Source of the DNA: Microbacterium ginsengisoli
GTDB lineage: Bacteria; Actinomycetota; Actinomycetes; Actinomycetales; Microbacteriaceae
Length of the DNA: 64,000 bases
Reading direction: 5' to 3'
Assembly: GCF_000956535.1 (NCBI RefSeq)
Contig: NZ_JYIY01000078.1
Coordinates: 114,574 to 178,573 of the forward strand
The position numbers were made by a program, and so were the translations under genes. Position 1 is the first letter of the stretch. Every line of letters begins with the position of its first letter. The notes below the pieces were generated by a model. It was not told the DNA's origin. It made no database searches and was given only the letters and a program-made list of their open reading frames with translations. This document shows positions 1-11,789 of this stretch, piece by piece.

Positions 1-1317
1 ACGGCCTCCCTCGTGATGGTGGTGGTCTGGGCGGCGTCGCCGTCCCTCGCTCCTGCGCTCGTGGCGCTGTGGGTGCTGGCCGTCATCTCCACAGTGGTCG
101 CGCGCGGGGGGCCGGGCGTCGCGCAGGTCGTGTGGACGATCATCCCGGCCGTCGTCGTCTTCCTGCCCCTCGCCTGGGCACAGGTCAACGCCGGCACTCC
201 GTGGGGCCTCCTGGCCGACCCGGGCATCACCGTCTCCGGTGGGGCGAGCGCGGATGCCGCGGGTCGCCTGGCGCTCGTGGCCGGATTCCCCGTGGACGGA
301 CTCGGGGGGTGGGAGCAGCTCGTCTCCGCTCACCTGCCCGGGCTCCCCACGTGGGCGCCGGCGCTGCTCCTGGCCCCGCTCGCGATCGTGGCGCTGGCCT
401 CGCTGCTCACGCCGCGCTGGTTCGTGGGGGCCGCGGCCCTCATCCTCGTGGTCCTCGGTCTCGGCACGGCGTTCCTCGCCGTCGGGGTGAGCGTCGCGTT
501 CGCCGCCGACGGCACGCCCGTCGCGCTGTGGCCGGGCGCGGCTCTCAGTCTGGCGTGGGCGGGGGTCGTCGGCGCTGCGCTCGTCACGCTCGATGCTGGG
601 CTGCCGGTCCGGGCCGCGGCGGCACGCGGCGTCACGATCGCCGTCCTGGTCGTGCTCGGCGCGGCAGCCGTCCTGCCGCTGCTCGCGTCCGAGCGGCGTG
701 GCGCGCTCGAGATCACCAACGGCCCCGACTCGACGGTGCCCGCCTTCGTCGACGCGCAGACCCGTACCACGCCGAACGTCGCGACCGCCGTCGTCACTCC
801 GCTCTCCTCGGGAGCGATCTCTCTCGACGTCGTCTGGAACGGCGGCGCCACCCTCGACGGCCAGTCGACCCTGCTCGCCACGCGTACGTCGGCGTCCGGG
901 GCGTCCGTCCAGTTCGCCGGTCTGGTCGTCGACACCCTCTCCTCCGGCGCCGACGCTCCGCTCGCGGCGCTCGCCTCCGCCGGTGTGGGATACATCCTCA
1001 TCCCGACGCTGCCGGGCTCTGAGACCGACGCGGCTCGCGCGACCCGTCTGGCCGCAGCCGCCGCCCTGAACCAGAACGCGCAGCTCGCGGATGTCGGCCT
1101 CACTCCCAAGGGGGAGCTCTGGGCCGTGCGCGCCGGGGTCGTGCCCCGAGCGGATGCCGCGGCATCCGTCACCGCCACCGCCACGCTGGTCGGGGTGGGG
1201 CAGCTCGCCATCGTCGTCATCGCGCTGCTGCTCTCGCTGCCGACCGCCGCGTCTCGGCGACTCGCCCGCCAGACCCCGCGTGTCGTGGGTCCGCGCGCTC
1301 GGGAGGACGACCGATGA
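1..1317 (+). CDS. C-terminal part of a large membrane glycosyltransferase-like protein (5' end outside window)
   Basis: The frame is open from base 1, so the true start lies upstream; the GTG at 13 is only the first visible start codon. The visible 438 or so residues hold about six hydrophobic segments, then a roughly 150-residue non-membrane stretch (about residues 230-390 from the window start), then a last membrane helix and a basic tail. In actinobacteria a family-2 glycosyltransferase with a long multi-helix tail sits directly upstream of a DUF5719 gene, as here, so this is probably its tail. No catalytic motif is visible because that domain would be outside the window. The stop overlaps the next start by 4 bases (ATGA), implying translational coupling. 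Confidence 0.6.
   Translation, partial: TASLVMVVVWAASPSLAPALVALWVLAVISTVVARGGPGVAQVVWTIIPAVVVFLPLAWAQVNAGTPWGLLADPGITVSGGASADAAGRLALVAGFPVDGLGGWEQLVSAHLPGLPTWAPALLLAPLAIVALASLLTPRWFVGAAALILVVLGLGTAFLAVGVSVAFAADGTPVALWPGAALSLAWAGVVGAALVTLDAGLPVRAAAARGVTIAVLVVLGAAAVLPLLASERRGALEITNGPDSTVPAFVDAQTRTTPNVATAVVTPLSSGAISLDVVWNGGATLDGQSTLLATRTSASGASVQFAGLVVDTLSSGADAPLAALASAGVGYILIPTLPGSETDAARATRLAAAAALNQNAQLADVGLTPKGELWAVRAGVVPRADAAASVTATATLVGVGQLAIVVIALLLSLPTAASRRLARQTPRVVGPRAREDDR
1152..1167. repeat. 16-bp perfect palindrome GGATGCCGCGGCATCC inside a gene
   Basis: This is the same 16-mer that forms terminator stems elsewhere in the window (29587, 39923, 62985). Here it lies in the reading frame and encodes Asp-Ala-Ala-Ala-Ser. 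Confidence 0.8.
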
Positions 1318-2720
1318 CCCGCGAACGCGTCGTGTTCTGGGCGGCCACGTCCACGCGTCTGATCGTGGGCGCCGCCGTCGCCGTGGCGCTCGTCCTCGCC
1401 GTGGGTGTCGCCGCGGCTGCGCCCTGGCCGACCGTCGCCGCGGACAAGTCGGCCGTCACGGCGGCCCCGGCCGCATCCTCGACGACGCTCGCGTGCACCG
1501 GCCCGCTCATCGGGGTGGGGCGCAGCTCCACCGACATCGCGGCCTTCGACAACGCGGGTCCGGTCGCGGTGACGACGGCGTCGGCCTCGGGTGGCGACCC
1601 GGTCCTCGGACGGGTCTCCAGCCCGGCCGTGCCCGGCTCCGCGCCGGCCACGATCACTCAGGCGCCGGCCAACGGCGCTCGCGTCGGCGTGGCCGCCGCA
1701 CAGTCCGGCTCGGTGAGCGCCGACGATCTGCGCGGATTCGCCGCCAGCGCCTGCACCTCGTCTCGCTCCCAGCAGTGGCTCGTGGGCGGTGCCGCGACGA
1801 CCGGATACGCCGATGTCGTGGTGCTCACCAACCCCGAGGACGTACCGGCCACGGTCGACATCACGGCCTACGGCTCGCAGGGCGCGCTGAGCCCGACCGG
1901 CGGTCAGAACCTCGTCGTCCCGGCGCGATCCCAGCGCGTGCTGCCGCTGGCCGGCCTCGTGCCCGGCGAAGAGGCTCCGGTGCTGCGCGTGAGCGCCACG
2001 GGCGCCGCCATCGTCGCCGCCCTGCAGTCGAGTCTCACCCGCACCCTGCTCCCTGGTGGGATCGACCAGATCACCGCGACGGCGGAGGCAGCGACACGGG
2101 TCGTGATCCCCGGAGTGACGATGCCGTCATCGGCCGTCGGCGCCCAGGGCTCGTCGCCGGTGACGGTGCTGCGCGCCCTCTCAGCCGATGTCGCGACGAC
2201 GGCGACCGTGACGGTCGCGGCGGTCGGCGGCGGCCAGCTCTCGACACGGCAGATCCCGCTCGCGGCCGGGATCCCCACCGAGCTGGAGCTTCCGGGCCTC
2301 GCGGCCGGAAGCGTCACTGTGACCGTCACCGCGTCCGCCCCGGTCGTCGCCGCCGTGTGGCAGGCCACCGGACTCGGTGAGGGTTCGGATTTCGCGTGGT
2401 ACTCCGCGGCGCCGAGCCTCACCGACGATGCCATCGTCGCCGTCGCGGCGGGCCCGTCACCGGTGCTCACCATCGCAGCGGGGGAGGCCGCGGCATCCGT
2501 CACGCTCACTCCGACATCGGGCGGCTCGGCGACCACCGTGTCCGTTCCCGCATCCGGGTCCGTCGCCGTCCCGGTGGTCAGCGGCGCCGGTTACGTGCTG
2601 TCGGCGAGCGCGCCCGTGAGCGCGAGCGTAGGCTACAGCGCCACGGGGCAGCTGGCGTCCTACCCGGTGGCGGCGTCGGCCAGCCAGACCGCGCAGGTCA
2701 CGGTGATCGTCGATCGCTGA
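1314..2720 (+). CDS. DUF5719 family cell-envelope protein
   Basis: A 468-residue protein with a single N-terminal membrane helix (about residues 15-38, Ala/Val-rich) acting as signal anchor. It is followed by an extracellular Ala/Ser/Thr/Val-rich body with a repeated beta-strand pattern typical of DUF5719. It has no enzyme motif, and its function is unknown in all actinobacteria that carry it. It starts within the stop of the glycosyltransferase-like gene, so both are likely made together and may act in surface glycan assembly; that role is inferred from neighbours only. It is convergent with the metallopeptidase-family gene, only 6 bases apart. Confidence 0.75.
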   Translation: MTRERVVFWAATSTRLIVGAAVAVALVLAVGVAAAAPWPTVAADKSAVTAAPAASSTTLACTGPLIGVGRSSTDIAAFDNAGPVAVTTASASGGDPVLGRVSSPAVPGSAPATITQAPANGARVGVAAAQSGSVSADDLRGFAASACTSSRSQQWLVGGAATTGYADVVVLTNPEDVPATVDITAYGSQGALSPTGGQNLVVPARSQRVLPLAGLVPGEEAPVLRVSATGAAIVAALQSSLTRTLLPGGIDQITATAEAATRVVIPGVTMPSSAVGAQGSSPVTVLRALSADVATTATVTVAAVGGGQLSTRQIPLAAGIPTELELPGLAAGSVTVTVTASAPVVAAVWQATGLGEGSDFAWYSAAPSLTDDAIVAVAAGPSPVLTIAAGEAAASVTLTPTSGGSATTVSVPASGSVAVPVVSGAGYVLSASAPVSASVGYSATGQLASYPVAASASQTAQVTVIVDR

Positions 2721-2726
2721 GACAAC

Positions 2727-3161
2727 TCAGAGGAAACGGAACCGCTCGGGCCCGAGATCCCACGGATCGCGATCGAGGTACTCCGCGGCCGCGCGGAACA
2801 CGCAGCTCTCGACGATCATGCGCCGGTGGTGCTCGTCGTTTCGATGGAGCCTGCTCATCCGCTCGATGGGAAGCCGATAGAGCACGATGCGCTTCTGCGT
2901 CGCATCGACGCTCCACCGCGGCACTCCGGTCGGCGTCTCGGCGGACGGCAGGTCCGCGATCTCGAACCGCACCTCCCGCAGCTCCTCCCATGCGCCGCGC
3001 AGGAATTCCGCGGTGCTCCCGACAGCGAGGTCGAAGCGGTCGACACGCGTCTCGAGCGGGGGAAGCGGCGGGCGGACGACGGCGCTGCGGCCCTCGCGGC
3101 CGTGTCGTCCGTGCCGGCTGGGCAGCGCACGGGCGCTGCGGCGGGAACGTCGACGCATCAT
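2727..3161 (-). CDS. Metallopeptidase-family protein lacking the HExxH motif
   Basis: A 144-residue protein with a basic, Arg-rich first 25 residues. The rest matches the small actinobacterial metallopeptidase family (Zincin_1 type, Rv3259-like), which sits beside DUF3499 and DUF5719 genes. The C-terminal block reads HHRRMIVESCVFRAAAEYLD and then DPWDLGPERF. The family's usual HExxH zinc-binding helix should be there, but only an HHRRM-type sequence is seen, so protease activity is doubtful. The ATG at 3161 follows a TAGGCT -10 box (3168-3173) by 6 bases, predicting a leaderless mRNA; a second ATG follows at once at 3158. Confidence 0.7.
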   Translation of the reverse strand: MMRRRSRRSARALPSRHGRHGREGRSAVVRPPLPPLETRVDRFDLAVGSTAEFLRGAWEELREVRFEIADLPSAETPTGVPRWSVDATQKRIVLYRLPIERMSRLHRNDEHHRRMIVESCVFRAAAEYLDRDPWDLGPERFRFL

Positions 3162-3167
3162 TCGGCT

Positions 3168-3173
3168 AGCCTA
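3168..3173 (-). promoter_or_regulatory. -10 box TAGGCT of the metallopeptidase-family gene
   Basis: On the minus strand TAGGCT ends 6 bases before the ATG at 3161, the spacing of a leaderless transcript. No convincing -35 element is seen. Confidence 0.5.
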
Positions 3174-3287
3174 ACGAGCCGTCGGCCGCACCGATTTGTC
3201 CCCCGATCTACCTACAGACACGTCACAGGGTCGCCCGTAACCTACGGTCGGGGCGTACTTTGACCATGCTCGGGGATAAGGGGTGGC

Positions 3288-4136
3288 GTGGGCTCGCTCA
3301 GGCAACGAGTCGTTGCCGCCGTCCTCGCGGTGTCGGTGATCGGAATGGGACTGGTGGCGCTGATAAGCGCGCCCGCCACCGCCTCCTCACGCGCCGCAAC
3401 GACGGTTTCCGCGAAGTGTGACGCCGACGTCGTCTTCATCGGCGTGCGCGGCACGGGAGCGCCGGCCGGCACCGATTCGGGCGACGGTGGGCGCACGTGG
3501 AACGACGGCGGATTCGGCCAGGTCGCGGGGCTCGCGGCGCGGTTCACGATGGATGCCTCGGCCTCCGGGACGACCGCCTGGGTTGAGAGCCTCGACTACC
3601 CGGCGTCGCTGGACGGCTTCTACCTCGGCAGCATGAACGAAGGCGCGCGGGCCCTGAAGGCCGAGCTGGACGAACTCGCCGGCTGCGCCACTCCGCCCAA
3701 GGTCGTGCTCGCCGGTCACTCCCAGGGTGCGCACGTCATCCTGCAGACCCTTGCGCCGCAGAACGAGTTCGGCGCGGCCAGCGGATTCAGTCTCACGGCA
3801 CAGGAGCGCGCGATGATCACGGGTGTCGTGCTGTTCGGCGATCCGAGCTACGTGCCCGGCGAGCCGTGGAATGCTCCCGGTTCCGGCACCGGATGGGGTA
3901 TCTTCCCTCGCAGGGCCGAAAGCCTCGCGATGCTCGCTCAATACACCTGGGAAGACACCCCTGCGGGAGCGAGCCAGCCGCAGACGACCTCCAAGATCCG
4001 CTCGTACTGCGTCGCGGGAGATGCATTCTGCCAGAGCGGTCTTGCCCCCAACGCGATCGAGCTCCACAACGAGTACATGGTGGATTTCACGAATGACGCT
4101 TATGCCTTCCTCCAACGCACGCTCCGCGCGCACTGA
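3288..4136 (+). CDS. Secreted cutinase-family serine esterase
   Basis: A 282-residue protein. An N-terminal signal peptide (hydrophobic core about residues 7-25, Ala-rich end near residue 30) is followed by an alpha/beta hydrolase of the cutinase family. The nucleophile lies in GHSQG at Ser145. The disulfide-bracketed acid C-x3-D-x2-C contains Asp245, and the likely catalytic His is His260 in ELHNEY. Cutinase-family enzymes hydrolyse esters of cutin, lipids or cell-envelope mycolates; the substrate here cannot be told. The GTG start is preceded by AAGGGG at 5 bases. It interrupts the usually close metallopeptidase/DUF3499 pair, suggesting a lineage-specific insertion. Confidence 0.85.
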   Translation: MGSLRQRVVAAVLAVSVIGMGLVALISAPATASSRAATTVSAKCDADVVFIGVRGTGAPAGTDSGDGGRTWNDGGFGQVAGLAARFTMDASASGTTAWVESLDYPASLDGFYLGSMNEGARALKAELDELAGCATPPKVVLAGHSQGAHVILQTLAPQNEFGAASGFSLTAQERAMITGVVLFGDPSYVPGEPWNAPGSGTGWGIFPRRAESLAMLAQYTWEDTPAGASQPQTTSKIRSYCVAGDAFCQSGLAPNAIELHNEYMVDFTNDAYAFLQRTLRAH

Positions 4137-4479
4137 CGGCTCGGTACCGTCCCTCGCGACGCACCTGCGTGTGGCGCGGGCCGCCGGCATCCTTCTCGTC
4201 GTGCAGCTGCTGGTCGCCGCGGCGGGCTCGTTCTTCGCCTGGTCGACCTGGTGGCTGTCGCCGTCGTGCGCCCCGGGCTGCAGCACGGCGCCGGTCTACT
4301 GGAACACCGTGGTCTACACGATCGTCGCGGTCGTGCTGTGGCTCGTCGCCGCGGCGGGAGCGGTGGCGTTCAAGGCGCACGGTGCGCGCACCGCGTGGTT
4401 TCCGATCGCAGGCTCTGCGATCACGGCGGTGCTCGCGCTCGCCGTGTATCTCTGGAACGTCGCGGCCTTCGGCGGCTGA
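4093..4479 (+). CDS. Small three-helix membrane protein
   Basis: About 128 residues with three hydrophobic segments (near residues 27-47, 67-89 and 99-121). A pair of Cys sits in the loop after helix 1 (Ser-Cys-Ala-Pro-Gly-Cys). I do not recognise the family. The start at 4093 is favoured because GGTGGA lies 8 bases before it; the ATG at 4102 is an alternative. The reading frame overlaps the last 44 bases of the cutinase gene, so the two are probably translated together and may share a surface role, which is an inference. Confidence 0.6.
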   Translation: MTLMPSSNARSARTDGSVPSLATHLRVARAAGILLVVQLLVAAAGSFFAWSTWWLSPSCAPGCSTAPVYWNTVVYTIVAVVLWLVAAAGAVAFKAHGARTAWFPIAGSAITAVLALAVYLWNVAAFGG

Positions 4480-4517
4480 GCCCGGCGCGGCAGCCTCGGG
4501 CGATGCGCGATCGCGCG

Positions 4518-4523
4518 TAGGGT
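4518..4523 (+). promoter_or_regulatory. -10 box TAGGGT of the DUF3499 gene
   Basis: TAGGGT ends 6 bases before the GTG at 4530, consistent with a leaderless mRNA beginning at the start codon. Confidence 0.45.
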
Positions 4524-4529
4524 CGAGCC

Positions 4530-7510
<2,981 letters not shown>

Positions 7511-7521
7511 GCCACGACGCG

Positions 7522-7553
7522 CGGCGGTCCGCTCCCTTCGGAGCGGGCCGCCG
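7522..7553 (+). terminator. katG terminator hairpin
   Basis: A 14-base-pair stem (7522-7535 with 7540-7553, one G-T pair) closed by a CTTC loop. Downstream bases are TTCGACT rather than a long T-run, usual in this GC range. The mtrA -35 element TTCGGA (7537-7542) lies in its loop and descending arm. Confidence 0.75.
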
Positions 7554-7565
7554 TTCGACTACTCT
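7537..7565 (+). promoter_or_regulatory. mtrA promoter, TTCGGA-N17-TACTCT
   Basis: The -35 (7537-7542) and -10 (7560-7565) are 17 bases apart. The -10 is 6 bases before an ATG at 7572, so transcription should begin at that ATG, which opens a mini-ORF upstream of mtrA. The promoter is nested in the katG terminator. Confidence 0.55.
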
Positions 7566-7571
7566 GGGGTG

Positions 7572-7634
7572 ATGATCCCGCCCTCCGGCCTCACCGCCGC
7601 CGGCGACGGAGAACAAGGACGACACCTCGCATGA
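7572..7634 (+). CDS. Putative leaderless 20-codon upstream ORF coupled to mtrA
   Basis: The ATG at 7572 lies exactly 6 bases after TACTCT and opens a 20-codon frame beginning Met-Ile-Pro-Pro-Ser and ending His-Leu-Ala. Its TGA (7632-7634) overlaps the mtrA ATG (7631) as ATGA. If the mRNA is leaderless, ribosomes would translate this peptide first and reinitiate on mtrA. mtrA also has an AAGGA at 7615-7619, 11 bases from its start, which is rather far. The peptide itself shows no known motif. Confidence 0.45.
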   Translation: MIPPSGLTAAGDGEQGRHLA

Positions 7635-8311
7635 CTTCCCGCATCCTCGTGGTCGATGACGACACCGCGCTCGCCGAGATGATCGGCATCGTGCTGAACA
7701 CCGAGGGATTCGACGCGGAGTTCTGCGCCGACGGCGGTGCGGCCGTCGCCGCCTGGCGGTCGGTGCAGCCTGATCTGGTGCTGCTCGACCTGATGCTGCC
7801 GGGCATGGACGGCATCGAGATCTGCACGCGCATCCGCGAGGAGAGCGGGGTGCCGATCATCATGCTCACCGCACGCACCGACACCGCCGATGTCGTGCGC
7901 GGACTCGAGTCGGGCGCCGACGACTACATCGTGAAGCCCTTCAACCCGAAGGAGCTCGTCGCCCGTATCCGCACCCGGCTCCGGCCGACTCCCGCCGCTC
8001 CGAGCGAGCCGTTGCGGATCGGCGATCTGACCATCGACGTCGCCGCGCACGAGGTTCGCCGCGGTGACGCTCCGATCGCGCTCACCCCGTTGGAGTTCGA
8101 ACTGCTGACGGCGCTCGCCGGCAAGCCGCAGTTGGTCTGGTCGAGGGAGATGCTCCTCGAGCAGGTGTGGGGATACCACTACAAGGCCGATACGCGGCTC
8201 GTCAACGTCCACGTGCAGCGTCTGCGCGCCAAGGTCGAGCGCGACCCCGACAACCCGCGCATCGTGACCACGGTGCGCGGTGTGGGCTACCGCGCCGGCG
8301 CGATCGTGTGA
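7631..8311 (+). CDS. mtrA: Two-component response regulator MtrA
   Basis: A 226-residue OmpR/PhoB-type regulator. The receiver domain (residues 4-115) has the acidic pocket Asp9-Asp10-Asp11, phospho-acceptor Asp53 (LLDLMLPGMDG), Thr80 and Lys102 (IVKPF). The C-terminal winged helix (about 130-226) ends TVRGVGYRAG. Adjacent mtrB and lpqB identify it as MtrA, the essential actinobacterial regulator of cell-wall hydrolases, division and osmotic response. The gene lies 4 bases before mtrB. Translation may be coupled to the short frame at 7572. Confidence 0.95.
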   Translation: MTSRILVVDDDTALAEMIGIVLNTEGFDAEFCADGGAAVAAWRSVQPDLVLLDLMLPGMDGIEICTRIREESGVPIIMLTARTDTADVVRGLESGADDYIVKPFNPKELVARIRTRLRPTPAAPSEPLRIGDLTIDVAAHEVRRGDAPIALTPLEFELLTALAGKPQLVWSREMLLEQVWGYHYKADTRLVNVHVQRLRAKVERDPDNPRIVTTVRGVGYRAGAIV

Positions 8312-8315
8312 CGAC

Positions 8316-10007
8316 ATGAGCGGGTCCGCGCAGCGTTCGCCGGTCGATCGTCTGCTGGTCGCGTTGCGCGGGTGGCGGGAATGGCCGCGTCGGCTCGCCG
8401 GCGTGTGGCGCCACTCGCTTCGGGTGCGCACCGTCGTCGCGACCGTCGCCCTCACCGCGCTCGCCGTGATCGCGGCGTGCGTCGGGCTCGCCCTCGCCAT
8501 CCAGAACGACCTGTTCCAGTCCCGGTTGCAGCAGGCGCTCGGTGACGCGAGCCGCGCGCGCATCGAGGCGCAGCGCACGCTCGACTCGTCCGAGACGCAG
8601 GGCGACAGCGTGAACGTGCGCAACCTGATGAACAGCGTGCTCGTGACGCTCTCGCGTCAGTCCTCGAGCGATCTGATCGCCGCGTTCCGCACCGACACCG
8701 CGCCCTCCTCGATCGCGCCCCTCGACTTCACTTCCACCGGCTTCCCGACGAGCGCCCCGTCCCCCGAGCTGCGCTCGCAGGTGCAGAGCAGCTCCAGCGC
8801 GCAGTTCTGGCAGTCGGTTCCGGTGACGCTGGCCAACGGCTCGACGGTTCCCGGCATCGTGGTGGGCCAGCAGCTGACGGTGCCCGGGGTCGGCGCATAC
8901 GAGTTCTACATCGCCTACGACCTGAGCGCCGCCGCGCAGACCCTCGCGTTCGTGCAGGGCATCCTCTGGATCGTCGGCTTCGCGCTCGTCGCCATCATCG
9001 CGGGCATCTCCTGGCTCGTGCTGCGCTCGATCACCGTGCCGGTCGCGCAGGCCGCGGAGACCAGCGCCAAACTTGCCTCCGGCGACCTCGACGTGCGCCT
9101 GAACGTGCGGGGAGCCGACGAGCTCGCGACGCTCGGTCGGTCGTTCAACGCGATGGCCGACAGCATCCAGTCGCAGATCAAGGAGCTCGCCGACCTCTCC
9201 CTCGTGCAGCAGCGCTTCGTGTCGGATGTGTCGCACGAGCTGCGAACACCGCTGACGACCATCCGGCTCGCCTCCGATGTGCTCGCCGACCGGCGCGACG
9301 ACTTCGAGCCGGCGGCCGCGCGCGCCGCCGAGCTGCTCTCGACCCAGGTCCAGCGATTCCAGGTCCTCCTCGACGACCTGCTCGAGATCAGCCGGTATGA
9401 CGCCGGTTCGGTGCAGCTGGAACGCGAGCCCACGAGCATCGCCCAGCTCGCCGAGGACGTGATCGGCTCGATGCAGCAGCTCGCCGACCAGCGGGGGAGC
9501 GAGGTGCGGCTCGTCGCGCCCGGCGGCTACTCCCTCGTCGATCTCGATCCTCGACGGGTGCGTCGCATCGTGCGCAATCTGCTCGGCAACGCCATCGAAC
9601 ACGGTGAGGGGCGTCCGATCGTCGTCACGGTCGACAGCAATCAGGATGCTGTCGCCCTCGGTGTGCGCGACTACGGTCTCGGCATGCGGCCCGAGGACGT
9701 CGAGCGCGTGTTCGACCGGTTCTGGCGTGCGGATCCGTCCCGGCGTCGCACGATCGGCGGCACCGGCCTCGGCCTGTCGATCTCCCTCGGCGACGCGCGG
9801 CTGCACGGCGGCACTCTCGCCGTGTGGTCGGACCTCGGGCGCGGGAGCAACTTCGTCCTCACCCTCCCTCGCCGCGACATCGACGGGGAGCTCGTGTCGC
9901 CGGTCGTCGTGGACGTGGCCGACGAGACCTCCGTGCTCGACAGTCTCGGTCTCACCGAGCCGATCGCGGTGCTCGCCCCCGAGCGTGACGCGAAGGAGAA
10001 GCGATGA
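8316..10007 (+). CDS. mtrB: Sensor histidine kinase MtrB
   Basis: A 563-residue membrane kinase. Helix 1 (about residues 36-60) is followed by a roughly 150-residue extracellular sensor region, helix 2 (about 212-240), HAMP, and dimerisation helix with His307 in FVSDVSHELRTPL. The ATPase boxes are NLLGNAIEHGEG (N), DYGLGM (G1), VFDRFWRAD (F) and GGTGLGLS (G2). It phosphorylates MtrA. The ATG at 8316 is chosen because it lies 4 bases after the mtrA stop; a longer start would run into mtrA. The stop overlaps lpqB as ATGA. Confidence 0.95.
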   Translation: MSGSAQRSPVDRLLVALRGWREWPRRLAGVWRHSLRVRTVVATVALTALAVIAACVGLALAIQNDLFQSRLQQALGDASRARIEAQRTLDSSETQGDSVNVRNLMNSVLVTLSRQSSSDLIAAFRTDTAPSSIAPLDFTSTGFPTSAPSPELRSQVQSSSSAQFWQSVPVTLANGSTVPGIVVGQQLTVPGVGAYEFYIAYDLSAAAQTLAFVQGILWIVGFALVAIIAGISWLVLRSITVPVAQAAETSAKLASGDLDVRLNVRGADELATLGRSFNAMADSIQSQIKELADLSLVQQRFVSDVSHELRTPLTTIRLASDVLADRRDDFEPAAARAAELLSTQVQRFQVLLDDLLEISRYDAGSVQLEREPTSIAQLAEDVIGSMQQLADQRGSEVRLVAPGGYSLVDLDPRRVRRIVRNLLGNAIEHGEGRPIVVTVDSNQDAVALGVRDYGLGMRPEDVERVFDRFWRADPSRRRTIGGTGLGLSISLGDARLHGGTLAVWSDLGRGSNFVLTLPRRDIDGELVSPVVVDVADETSVLDSLGLTEPIAVLAPERDAKEKR

Positions 10008-11701
10008 GGCGCGGCATCCGCTCACTCGTGCTCGTCGGCGCGCTGACTCTCGCGCTCGTCGGGTGCGCGGGACTGCCCATGACGGGAGCCGTGCACGAGG
10101 GGCTCTCGAGCACCGCCGAACCGGATGTGCCGGACGTGCAGTTCAAGCCGAACGGGCCGCAGGCGGGCGCGACACCCGAGCAGATCGTCGACGGGTTCCT
10201 CAACGCCGGCTCCGGTCCCGCCGGCGGGTGGGCGACGGCGCGGGAGTTCCTCACCGGCACGGCAGTGGACGGCTGGCGCCCGGATGCGGGGGCGACCGTC
10301 GACGTGCTCTCCGCACGCTCGATCGCCGTCGCGTCGTCGGATCAGAGCTCGGCGACCGTCACCGTCTCGCTCTCGCCGACCGCGACGGTCGACGGCGAGG
10401 GCGCCTACACGGCGGTCGCCGAGGCGGCGGCGCCGCCCCTCACCTTCACGCTCAGCAAGCAGTCCGCGGGGTGGCGCATCACGTCGGCCCCGAACGGCAT
10501 CGTGCTCGATCAGGACCTCTTCAAGAGCGTCTTCCGCGCTTACTCGCTCATGTACTACGACCCGACCTGGACGTTCCTCGTGCCGGACGTGCGCTGGTTC
10601 CCGACCCTCAACGCGTCGACGCGCATCGCCGCGGCCCTCATCAACGGACAGCCGAGCCCCTGGCTCGCCAAGAGCGTCGTCTCGGCGTTCCCGGAGACGG
10701 TGTCGCTGGGGAGCCCCTCGGTGCCGGTCGTGAACGGTGTCGCGCAGGTGGACCTCAAGGAGTCGGCTCTCACGTCGGATCAGACCACGCTGTCGCGCAT
10801 GCAGGCACAGCTCACCGACAGTCTCGCCTCGACCGGGCAGGTGACGTCGGTGACACTCTCGATCGCCGGTTCGGCCCTCGACGTGACTCCGGCGCCGTCG
10901 CGTGACACCCGCGTCGACTCCCGCACTCTCGCCCTCACCGCCAAGGGCTTCGGCTTCATCGCGGCCGGGCAGGTCGACGAGCTGCCCGGCGTCTCGGCGG
11001 CGGTGGCCGCTCTCTCCCCGCGTTCGGTGGAGCTGAGCGACGACCGGACGACGGCGGCGGTACTGGCGGGCAACGGCGCGGTGACCCGGGTGGATGCCGC
11101 CGGCCCCGCAGCCCTCGACCAGCGTGCCGGACTCATCGCGCCGTCGATCGATCCGTTCGGCTACATCTGGAGTGTCCCGCAGACGTCGCCGTCCGCGCTC
11201 GTCGCGGCGGGGACGGGGGCGACGCGCATCGCGATCTCATCGCCGTGGGGAGGTGCGAGCCGCGTGGATGCGCTCCAGGTCTCGCGCGACGGCACACGCA
11301 TCGCTGCGCTCGTCATCTCGGGGGGCCGGTCGGTGCTCATGGTCGCCGGCGTCGTGCGCGACGCGCAGGGGGTTCCGAAGTCGCTGGGTGACGCCGTCAC
11401 GCTGCTGAGCTTCCCGGCGGGCGCGAGCGATGCCGCCTGGCTCGACGAGTCGACGCTGGGCGTGATCTCGGGCAGCGGATCGTCGGCGCAGTTCACCACC
11501 GTGCAGATCGGCGGCGTCGCGACGACCGCCGATGCTCCGCCCGGAGCCGTGGCCATCGCCGGCGTGAACGTGCCGACCATCGCCCGCGTGCTCGACGCCA
11601 ACGGCACCGTGTTCATCCGATCGGGCACGACCTGGCAGCAGGACAGCACGGGCGTCTCGGTGCTGGGCACCCAGCAGGGCTCGCCGCTGACGAGCCCCTG
11701 A
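10004..11701 (+). CDS. lpqB: Lipoprotein LpqB, MtrAB partner
   Basis: A 565-residue lipoprotein. The signal peptide ends in the lipobox LVGC near residue 23, followed by a GerMN domain (about 60-320) and a C-terminal propeller-like domain (about 330-560). LpqB binds the outer face of MtrB and tunes signalling in mycobacteria. Its start overlaps the mtrB stop by 4 bases, so the three proteins are made from one transcript in the usual actinobacterial order. Confidence 0.93.
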   Translation: MRRGIRSLVLVGALTLALVGCAGLPMTGAVHEGLSSTAEPDVPDVQFKPNGPQAGATPEQIVDGFLNAGSGPAGGWATAREFLTGTAVDGWRPDAGATVDVLSARSIAVASSDQSSATVTVSLSPTATVDGEGAYTAVAEAAAPPLTFTLSKQSAGWRITSAPNGIVLDQDLFKSVFRAYSLMYYDPTWTFLVPDVRWFPTLNASTRIAAALINGQPSPWLAKSVVSAFPETVSLGSPSVPVVNGVAQVDLKESALTSDQTTLSRMQAQLTDSLASTGQVTSVTLSIAGSALDVTPAPSRDTRVDSRTLALTAKGFGFIAAGQVDELPGVSAAVAALSPRSVELSDDRTTAAVLAGNGAVTRVDAAGPAALDQRAGLIAPSIDPFGYIWSVPQTSPSALVAAGTGATRIAISSPWGGASRVDALQVSRDGTRIAALVISGGRSVLMVAGVVRDAQGVPKSLGDAVTLLSFPAGASDAAWLDESTLGVISGSGSSAQFTTVQIGGVATTADAPPGAVAIAGVNVPTIARVLDANGTVFIRSGTTWQQDSTGVSVLGTQQGSPLTSP

Positions 11702-11789
11702 TTCCTCCCCCGCGCGGATCTGGACCGCGGGGTCCTCCGTTCCGCCGGGCCCGCACGCGCACCCGGCGGGTGTCTCGGAGGATCGTCGC

